Assembly: GCF_000264995.1 (NCBI RefSeq)
Contig: NW_006767436.1
Coordinates: 285,596 to 311,734 of the forward strand
Direction: 5' to 3'
Origin: Punctularia strigosozonata HHB-11173 SS5
Lineage: Eukaryota > Basidiomycota > Agaricomycetes > Corticiales > Punctulariaceae
DNA: 26,139 nucleotides
The position numbers were made by a program, and so were the translations under genes. Below, piece by piece: positions 18,899-26,139 of the stretch. Every line of letters begins with the position of its first letter. Position 1 is the stretch's first letter. The notes beneath the pieces are model-generated. The model saw only the letters and a list, made by a program, of their open reading frames with translations. It searched no databases and was not told the DNA's origin.

Positions 18899-19884
18899 CT
18901 AAACCTCCTTGACCTTGACGGTACCGCGGAGGAGACCAGTCTGCGATAACCATGAGCACTCGGTCCATTACGACAACATCGAGATTTATCACTTACACGG
19001 CGGGCAGCAATGAGACCGACTTTCTGACCGGGGACGGCCTGGCGGGAGATAGTGGAGGCCTTTCCAATGTGCTGGTGGTTACCACCACCGTGAGGATGGT
19101 CAACCGGGTTCATAGCAACACCACGAGTACGGGGCCAGCTGTGATGGAAGTCGTAAATCAGTACGTGAACATCTCGATTAAACCTAGTAACGTACTTGTA
19201 ACGTTTGGCCTTGAATTTATAGTACGCACGGCCAGCCTTGAGCAAAGGCTTGTCGATACGTCCACCACCCGCTACGATGCCGATGGAGGCACGGGCAGAG
19301 CCAGAGACGGTCTTCTTGGCACCAGAGGGCAAGCGCACGCGGGTCTTGTTCTCTTCGGGGGAGTGACCGATGACGGTGGCGTAGTTGCCGGAGGTGCGGG
19401 CGAGCGCGCCGCGGTCGCCAACCTTCTCCTCGATGTTGCAAACGACGGTACCCTCGGGGCACTGCGAGAGGGGGAGGACGTTGCCGGGGGCGAGGGCAGC
19501 CTTCTTGCCGCAGTAGACGAAGGCGCCGGTGTGGAGACCTTCGGTGGCGATGAAGGTCTCGCTGCGGAGCTTGTAGCGGTAGGGGTCACGGAACACAACG
19601 CGGGCAAGGGGAGCACCACTGTACGGATGTGAAAAATCGTGAGCGGCAGATGATACGGGAATACGCACCGGCCGGAATCGTGGATGATGTCCTTGACCAC
19701 GCCACGAATGTAGCCGTTACGCTCCGCGTAGTCGAGGGTGCGGAGGCGGGCGGGCGCCTTGTTAAGGTGCGTGTGCGCCGAGAACTACAGCCAATCCTCC
19801 CAGTTCAGCACGCGAATTAATACACCAAAGTACCGAACATACGATGGCGTGCGATCGCCTTTGTGCCCGAATGACCCTACCCAT
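18899..19884 (-). CDS. RPL2: 60S ribosomal protein L2/L8 (uL2)
   Basis: Five minus-strand exons: 19884-19843, 19784-19669, 19618-19196, 19138-18997 and 18940-18899, with introns of 50-58 nt. The product is 254 residues, the same length as yeast uL2. It starts [20 protein letters not shown] and carries [50 protein letters not shown], the highly conserved [19 protein letters not shown], then [10 protein letters not shown] and the end [20 protein letters not shown]. uL2 supports the peptidyl transferase centre and subunit joining; the [10 protein letters not shown] loop is the part nearest the catalytic RNA. At the exon 3/4 junction the sequence reads KRYNWP, where many relatives have KRNxWP, a minor variation. 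The gene converges on the SH3 gene with 175 bp between stops. Confidence 0.96.
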
Positions 19885-20589
19885 TGTTCTGTTCAAAGAG
19901 GTGTATTAGCGGGTCGTAGAGATCAAGGGAGAAGCCAAGGAACGGAGGAGCCGTGAAGCGGGACCAGAGTCATCCGTCGCCGACCAAGCAAATCCATCCA
20001 AAGACCAACGTTTCCTCTCGACCGCAGCGATCCGGCAGCATCCAACATCCATTAAGGCCTCCCGGACAGCGGATTGACGACATAGGACGGGACAGCACAC
20101 TCACAGACTTTTGATACGACGGCGACGGTATCCTCTCAGCCGTTCAGTAGCACCTCGATGCCAGGCTCCTGTCCCAGTCTCCCACGCCTAGCACTGGAAG
20201 TCATACTAGGCTGTGGCGCCATTGACAAAGCTGTACGGGTGTCTCTCGTTCGTTGCTCGTGGTCCGTGGGTTGCAAAAGCATGGACTGATGACGAGGAAG
20301 GCAGAATCCAGAAGTACCAGGGGCTGGCGGCAAATTGGTAAGGTAGACTGTTATACGGGACGATATTATTTTGTCCATATATCTATAAGTAATTGAACGA
20401 GCTTTACGATATTTATCAGTCCATGAAGTTTATAATGCAATGGTACCCGTCATAGTAGAGATTAAAGGTAGGAATGTTCGAATTATGCAGTGTGCAAGCG
20501 ATAAGTCCGGTGGGTCACGACGCGCCACGAATCTGTCGACGCCATGCCATCGGCGAACAGCGTTGAGCCGTATCAAACACAGGGCACTG
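19885..20589. other. Intergenic, 705 bp, uL2 promoter and downstream DNA
   Basis: The proximal part (19885 to about 20130) is the uL2 promoter/5' UTR. The distal part adjoins the 3' end of the minus-strand SIM-tailed gene. Two short minus-strand open frames (19906-20100 and 20136-20378) show no protein character. AT-rich stretches at about 20340-20480 probably hold 3' UTR/terminator sequence. Confidence 0.45.
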
Positions 20590-21331
20590 CTATGAATCGT
20601 CGTCGTCCAACGTCAAGTCAATTGGTGAATCTGGGCGGGATCCGTGGCCGTTCGTTAAAGTGGGTGCGGGCGGAGGGGCGCGATGGGACAGCTGATGGCT
20701 AAGCAGGCGGACCGGGGAGGATTCGGTCTTAACAGCGCGGTCAGTCAAGTCAGGAGGCGAGGGTCTAACTCTCTTTCTCCTGTCGTTGTCCTCCAAAGGG
20801 GGTTCCATCTCAGAGCTGCTTCTGCTGCGGGTGGCGAAGGACCGAGCTCGAGCATCGCGAACGAGCTGCGAGAGTGGCGGCGCCTTCCTTAGGGGCTGCT
20901 TGACACTAGGGCTGAGGGGCTGCTTGACACTGTGGCTACTTTCCGCGTATGTGCTACTCGGGGACCGCGCCTGACTGCTTCGAGGAGAGTTTGCGAGTTC
21001 AGCAAGCTTGAACGTGTCCGGGTTGGACGTCTGAGTGTTGAGCGCTTGAGGATTGTGCATCGGAGGATTGTACGTCGGAGGGTTAGGCGTCGGAGGATTG
21101 GACGTCTGAGGTTGAGGCGTTTGTGTCTTCTCTCTCCGAGCCTCCTCAAGTCGCATCACATGCTTGAGCACTGTTTGGTGCGAGGTGTACCTATGGACAC
21201 CCCCTGTCTAATGAGCAACTGCGAAGACGGAACGGGTAAGTGGAGTGGTACTTACCTCACTTGTATCGGTTCGTCAGGCTGACGACAGCCGAAGTTGACT
21301 GACCTCAGAAGATCGGCGACATCCTCCGTTT
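20590..21331 (-). CDS. 3' exons of an unidentified gene ending in a SUMO-interacting-type motif
   Basis: Two exons are well supported on the minus strand: 21331-21256 (76 nt) and 21190-20590. They are joined across a 65-nt intron with a perfect GTAAGT donor and CATAG acceptor, splitting an Arg codon. The first encodes TEDVADLLRSVNFGCRQP and DEPIQV. The last begins YTSHQTVLKHVMRLEEARRE, continues with a pentad repeat NPPTx, a Ser/Arg-rich basic region, and ends SPIDLTLDDDDS. The last segment fits a SUMO-interacting motif (IDLT plus acidic residues). An upstream acceptor TTTGGTAG at 21332-21336 predicts more 5' exons. I do not recognise the family. A nuclear role is suggested by the SIM and the basic stretch (RRKRVRP), but that is inference. 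Confidence 0.6.
21014..21110 (-). repeat. 15-nt tandem repeat coding NPPTx pentads
   Basis: Within the SIM-tailed gene, roughly six to seven imperfect 15-nt units encode NPPTP, NPPTY, NPPMH, NPQAL, NTQTS and NPDTF. On the plus strand the recurring core is cggaggattg / cggagggtta. The period preserves the reading frame, which supports translation of this exon. Confidence 0.7.
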
Positions 21332-22423
21332 CTACCAAAGGGAGGGGTAACATCGCATAGGGGAAGGGGGGGAGTTAAAGGAGCGGAGGCAGATTTCCAG
21401 ACATTCTCAACGCATTGCGGTCGTGGCCGTGATAGAGCGGCCATGTTGAGGGCTTTGGTGGCTGATTGAATTAACACAAGCACGCGATGTCATTGGCCGA
21501 AGTTTCACCAGGATCACTCACTGACACGGTGTCGAGTCGAACGAATATGCAGCTCGCCATTATGATTCATCGTACAGGCGGTGTTCTTGCCTTGACTGTG
21601 AGTCCGAACATGACTGACTTCATATGGCTGGAGGAGACGTATTCAACGTTATCGATATTGCGCTCGTAGACTCAGGTTGGCACTCTGCGTCAACAACTAT
21701 CTCGTGAATACGTCTTGAAACTCAGGCTGGGTCACGGAAACAGAGGGAGCGAACGGAACGTGGCCGAGTAAGGCAACCCATTACTCGAAGGCATTGATGA
21801 CCCCGGATGCTTCAAGCGTTCTGGCTTGAGCATCGAACGTATCTAACAAACACGGCACATATCTCTCGGATCTTGAACGTTCAACACGTAACCCGCGCTC
21901 AACCTTCATGCTACATGCAGTGCTTCAATTTGGGCGCCGAGCGGCTGAGGCCTGAGGTCAGATCTGCCAAATATTAGGCATGAGACCGCGTCAACATAAA
22001 GGCAGACGGACGAGATATGCAGTGGACACATCTGAGCAGTCTCTGCGTCGTCGAGAACAACGGGAGGCATACGAGTGCGCGACAAAAAGTCAGTGAGCAT
22101 ATATTCATCCTTTGCGAGTCGGAAACTTACTTCACCCCTCCTAAGGCATACCCGCACCTGCGATCAAGTTTGCATGACGGGTCCTCGACTTCTGTTCCAG
22201 ACTCCTCCCCTCCGCAAGAAGCACTCCTCCGGTGGAGCCAGCTCGTCTGAGACCGTTAGCCTTGCATGCTATTGGCACCTCCGGAACATCGCTAAGGCTG
22301 CGACGTCAGCATGAGTGAAACAAGGTTGTGGTGTGGGTCCACTCCATTGCAAATAGGGGTCCCTCTCAAGTTATCAGTGTCCTTAACCATACCTTGGCTG
22401 CCCACCTCCGCGCCCTTCGTCTC
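21332..22423 (-). other. Unresolved region, likely upstream exons of the SIM-tailed gene
   Basis: Protein-like minus-strand fragments occur at about 21442-21380 (AALSRPRPQCVENVWKS), about 21646-21575 (NIDNVEYVSSSHMKSVMFGL followed by a possible GC donor AAG|GCAAGA), about 21839-21786 (TFDAQARTLEASGVINAFE) and 22040-21917 (including DLRPQPLGAQIEALH). Plausible GT and AG sites surround them. However, the phases do not all join in any chain I could build, so I leave the model open. Either some junctions are misjudged or the 5' part is decayed. Confidence 0.35.
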
Positions 22424-23244
22424 ATGCCGACGTACCAGGGAATCGGCGTTTCCGGGACTACTATCATGTCGCTCGATCCTCGTGGTGAACTACTCGCAGT
22501 GCGCAACGTAGCCAACGGACCCAAGAAGGTCGTCGTCCAGGAGGAGAACATTCGCCGCGTGTCCGTGATGCCATCTATCGTCGGAAAGGCACTTCCTGCC
22601 GCCCCGCCTCCGCAAGGGCTCCCGAGCATCGACGCTAACCGGTATGTTGAGTTCGGACTCAGGACGGGATTGGATGTCACCTTGACAATCTCATTCCGTT
22701 CAGCCACCACTTCCCTCTGTCTTCCGCGAAGGACTCACGCCCATGTACACCTCCGCCTCGCGTTCGACAACGCGTCTCTGGCACCCCTACGCCGCCGCCT
22801 TCGCCTCCGAAAGCCCGCGCGAAGGCGAGCAACCTTCCCGCTCTTCCCTCGCCCAAGACGCGCTTTCCCATCGCGAATCCGACGCAAAAGGCCCTCGCTC
22901 CCGCAACTACTCGTCTTTCCACCTCTCAGGCCCCGGGAATTCCACGACCCGCAATCCGCGTGCGTCCAAAGTCGTTGCCACAGCGACCGACCGCGCAGCA
23001 CCTTCCCCTCGCCCCACGCTCTCCTCCTCTACCCAAGTGCGTGGTGAAACGGGACCTCTTCAGCCCCGGGCCCGAACCCGGTCTTCACCGCGGTATCCCT
23101 CTCAAACCGAAAGTCTCGCCTTGTCAGTCTCCGAAGACCCCTGTGCACATGCTACCGCTCCCTTCGCGCGCTGCGCCGACTCTGGGAGACGTCTGTCCGC
23201 AAGTGGGCAGAGGCAGTTTTGTCCGGTCCCGGACCCGGGCTTGA
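22424..23244 (+). CDS. Proline/serine-rich protein of unknown function
   Basis: Exons are 22424-22641 and 22704-23244, with a 62-nt intron (donor GTATGT, ttgac branch, acceptor TTCAG) splitting an Arg codon, giving 252 residues. The first exon encodes MPTYQGIGVSGTTIMSLDPR, then GELLAVRNVANGPKKVVVQE, which looks like ordered protein. The second is rich in Pro, Ser, Arg and Lys with many SP/TP pairs, such as VSGTPTPPPSPPKARAKAS, and ends at TGA 23242-23244. The frame stays open upstream of the chosen ATG to about 22328 with no ATG, so an additional 5' exon is possible (an AG lies at 22356). I recognise no domain. The SP/TP sites would suit proline-directed kinases, which is inference only. Confidence 0.5.
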
Positions 23245-23924
23245 TTCGCGGCGCTTTGGATGGACTTACGTTTCGAAGGACTTCAGACGTTGGACTCTTT
23301 TCTTGTATTCGTGGTGTATTCGTTCTCGCATCATTTGACTGTGTATTGCTAATGTAACATATGACGCCGCGATGTTTACTTTCGTTTCATGTATTATGGC
23401 CAGCATCCTGTGGCCTGCGAAATTACGAATATATTGGTGCTCAATCATCTTGCACCGCATCGGAACTTGTCCGGATCTGTATCTATCCAGCAGGGTCATC
23501 AGCTTCCCGTGTGTATACATACACATTGGTGTTTCTAGCTCGAAGCTGGACTGCTGCACGCGCTCACATCGCCAGTGAACTGGCGCATCTTACACTGCCC
23601 ATCGATATGATACTTGGGCGCTCAGAACCGCTGCCTAACCGCCCCTCCATACTCACATGCTCACACTTGAGCCGAATGGGGATCCCGCGAAGGTATAACG
23701 TACCGATCTTTGCACTGAATGTGCTTAATCCGTGGAGTCTCTGGACGCTCCATCAGCGGCGGTACGTATACGAGCCCCGATCTTCGGTTCACACCGAACA
23801 CACAAATATACGGTCGACAATGCTATGCCTCTGTCAACCCCCCCCCCCCGGCCGTTCTCATTGACTAGAGATTCACATTCCTTAACTCTTTGTGCAAGTA
23901 GCTACCACCAACGCCGCTCCCGAT
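23245..23924. other. Intergenic, 680 bp
   Basis: No gene is seen. The stretch holds the 3' side of the proline-rich orphan gene and the promoter of the membrane protein. A C12 homopolymer lies at 23838-23849, about 75 bp before the next start codon. Confidence 0.45.
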
Positions 23925-25216
23925 ATGCTCGGGATCCTGGTCCCTGTCATCCTCCTTGACTTCGTTTTCCGGATACACTGGCACTGCGACGCCCGACAGG
24001 TTAACCGCACGATCGATGATGCACTCGGAGACTTCAGCACAGGCCTTCGTCCAACCTATTCGGCGGTAAACTCCGTCAGCCAGTGGTCTTACGGACCGAA
24101 CTGTACCGTGTGCGCATTCAAGCCCAACGTGTCCAAGCTCTTCGATGGAGGATGGTACGAAACGTCGGTTTTTGTAGGCAGTACCGCGCCGGAGCCATCT
24201 ATGACATTCGAGTTCAATGGCACGGTCAGTAAAACTCGTTCCATGAAAGGACATGCCTAACACCGCTGTACAGGCGGTCTGGATCATCTCGATGCTGCCG
24301 CTGTCCGTTCCAGCTCCAGACACCGGATCTATAAACGCGACTATGATCATCGACGGAGGTCCTCCCACGCGATTTACGCATACGTCTGGAACGAGCGACC
24401 AGCCGATCTTCGGTTACAATTTCACCATATTCGCGAATACCGACTTGGATCAGGGGTTGCATAAGGTCGAGCTCACGGCGCATGCCGGGATTACCGGATC
24501 GTATCTGTCATTCGACTACGCCGTCTATAGGTGAGTTTTGTCCCCAATGTCCGTGGTCGTAAGTTGACAATCACTGTTTTAGCACCACTGAGGACGACAT
24601 CACCAGCCCAACTCCACTTAGCTCAAGCCTGGTCACCACGAGCAGCTCCGGTACGGAAAGTCCGACCCCTATCAGTTCGAAACCAGTGAGCCCCAGTCCG
24701 ACCAGTACAAGTTTGGCCAAGAAGTCGTCGAGTTTTCCCAAGGGCGCTGCGGCAGGCATCGTCCTCGGTTGCCTTGTAGTTGTGCTCGCTCTGGGACTCT
24801 TGGCGCGGCGCTTCTTCAAACGACGCAATGATCCCGAACTTGAAGGAGGCGTCCGAGCCATTCCATTTGACTCAGAGATCAAGCCTGATGCTCGACAAGC
24901 ACCTCCAGTTCTCTCCATCGTACCCTTAGACTATGCAAGCCCGCTTTCCCCATCGAAAGGCAGAAGGGCCGACCAAGACATTCCCTATGGTTCCCCGGTC
25001 TCCTCCATTCCAACATCGAGTATAATCGCCACGTCAACGACGAACCCCGTTGGCTCCGAGGAAAACTTGCTTCGGGACCAGTTGCAGGCGCTGCAAGTCG
25101 AGGTTGAACGGATCCGAGCAGATCAGATGCCGCCTGCGTACAGCAGTCCACCAGAAGTTGTAGAAGCTCCAACACAGAGAGCCAGGCCCTTACCACCGAG
25201 TCCGAGGCCAAAGTAG
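23925..25216 (+). CDS. Single-pass membrane protein with Agaricomycete-type ectodomain
   Basis: Exons are 23925-24224, 24274-24530 and 24583-25216, with introns of 49 and 52 nt, giving 396 residues. The start MLGILVPVILLDFVF gives a hydrophobic leader. The ectodomain (about 25-185) has RQVNRTIDDALGD, the paired-Cys element GPNCTVC, SKLFDGGWYET and TFEFNGT-AVWII, and ends FDYAVYS. This two-part beta-rich pattern recurs in a very large uncharacterised mushroom family. It carries several N-glycosylation sequons. A Ser/Thr/Pro stalk (186-238) precedes one transmembrane helix at about 240-260 (AAAGIVLGCLVVVLALGLL), followed by a basic stop-transfer RRFFKRR. The cytoplasmic tail includes a possible coiled coil (LLRDQLQALQVEVERI) and a Pro-rich end. 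Ligand unknown. A type I surface receptor or sensor is possible but unproven. Confidence 0.82.
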
Positions 25217-26139
25217 GGCTCAGTGACCTGCAGATCACCAGTCCGCGCTGGTAGATTTCTCCAGAGGGCTATGTGTACCATCGCCTTTCGCAGGCGTCCT
25301 CGGGAAACATGCACGGTATTTCGCAACAGTGTTGATCTTTTCCTTTTTGCACGGTAGTATGTTGAGGACGTTGAAACTTTATTCGAATCGCCTTCCGATT
25401 GCCAGCTTGCATCCTTGGAGCAATAAGTTCGGATGCTGTAACTTGACGTATGCGCTGGCATGCGTTATACCTCTGAGTTGGTATATGTGGATGCCACTGG
25501 ATGGAGGAGAGCAGTGCCGAAGAGAAGCGGATTCTCACGCGAATGCAGTTGCAGCTTGCGCTCATCGTAGCAGCCACGTGCACCAGCTGGGTATCGCCTC
25601 AGTGCCAGAGCCTCAAAGTAACTAGTACAGATTACGGAGTGGATTCGAAAGTCGATTATGGTCGCGGATTATGGTCGAATCGAGTGTATGACTCATGATA
25701 TACATACGGAGAAGAGTAATAGACCAGATTTGCAGCTGGTATATACTGCGAAAGTCGTACCAGTGGTAGTCATGAAAAATACTGCGCCTCAGCCGAGTTT
25801 TATCATCTATCACCTGCGGGCGGCATACTGTATAATGATCAACGTCATGGTATATACTACGGTGGAGCACAGAAAAAAACAAAGAAGTATATAGGTGTAG
25901 CTCATGTTCTGTCTAACCAGTTTTTCTGACACCATGTCTTCGCCTTTCTGTGACTTGACGAACAACGGCGACGACACCGGAGGTGACCCGCACGTTGACA
26001 CAGCCGCAGCTTTCGACGAGTTCGCCAAACCACCGCGTACAATTCATCCCTACGCTGACCCCGACTCCGTTGACCCTTGCGCCTCCTGATTTCACGCAAA
26101 CTGGCGACATCTATGGAGCTGGTGCCTATCTGCAGTCTG
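25217..26139. other. Right-end region, possible 5' part of a gene at the edge
   Basis: No gene is seen from 25217 to about 25900. A 13-bp-period duplication (gattatggtcg at 25654-25664 and 25667-25677) sits at 25642-25681, flanked by inverted gattcga / tcgaatc. From 25904 (or 25934) a plus-strand ATG opens a short frame to 26089. A different plus frame is open from about 25956 to the window end and reads Thr/Pro-rich (VTRTLTQPQLSTSSPN, then APPDFTQTGDIYGAGAYLQS). I could not find an intron joining the ATG to that frame, so I make no CDS call. Confidence 0.3.

Noticed and set aside
1-26139. Transposons, retroelements, CRISPR or defence islands
   Set aside because: No transposase, reverse transcriptase, integrase or Cas-like sequence is seen on either strand; the palindromes at 944-1091 are the only hint of a mobile remnant.

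Overview
The window is nuclear DNA from a filamentous basidiomycete, most likely an Agaricomycete. The evidence is dense, GC-rich coding sequence broken by very short introns (49-161 nt, mostly 50-70) with GTRNGT-type donors and CTGAC/CTAAC/TTGAC-like branch points. Gene content agrees: a uL2 of exactly the usual eukaryotic length, a mushroom-type single-pass membrane protein with a Cys-containing ectodomain, and several low-complexity regulators. I see no operons, ribosome binding sites, CRISPR arrays, rRNA or convincing tRNA. Gene models come from splice-site reasoning and family alignment from memory, not from transcript data.

Layout. 1-780 is a pyrimidine-rich, GC-rich low-complexity block with a decayed 24-nt minisatellite and a perfect 11-bp hairpin. 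It gives way abruptly to an AT-rich island (781-1130) with nested palindromes. A secreted alpha/beta hydrolase follows (1496-2696, +). Then comes a compact cluster: the box C/D snoRNP assembly factor BCD1 (3461-5112, +), Mediator subunit Med18 (5190-6001, -), and ribosomal protein S25/eS25 (6177-6709, +). Med18 and eS25 share a 175-bp divergent promoter. An F-box protein (6901-8470, -) and an eight-exon FGGY-family carbohydrate (probable D-ribulose) kinase (8725-10971, -) come next.

A 2.3-kb gap (10972-13282) without a recognisable gene leads into a large Q/M/G-rich protein with an SSXT (SS18-like) domain, a likely SWI/SNF co-activator subunit (13283-16972, +). After it lie an SH3 adaptor with polyproline repeats (17424-18723, +) and ribosomal protein uL2 (18899-19884, -). 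The right third is less certain. It holds a minus-strand gene of unknown identity ending in a SUMO-interacting-type motif (3' exons at 20590-21331, upstream exons unresolved), a proline-rich orphan (22424-23244, +), the membrane protein (23925-25216, +), and an unresolved open frame running off the right edge.

How the genes relate. They do not form a pathway. Several act in gene expression (BCD1 in snoRNP/rRNA maturation, eS25 and uL2 in the ribosome, Med18 and the SSXT protein in transcription). This may be coincidental, but the Med18/eS25 pair shares control DNA. I found no defence system, toxin system or intact mobile element. The most notable signals are an SSXT-domain protein with extreme low-complexity tails, a GC-AG intron and two G-quadruplex-type tracts in the FGGY kinase gene, an ATG-only coding exon in eS25, an SH3 protein carrying its own duplicated PxxP ligand block, and the unresolved SIM-tailed locus.
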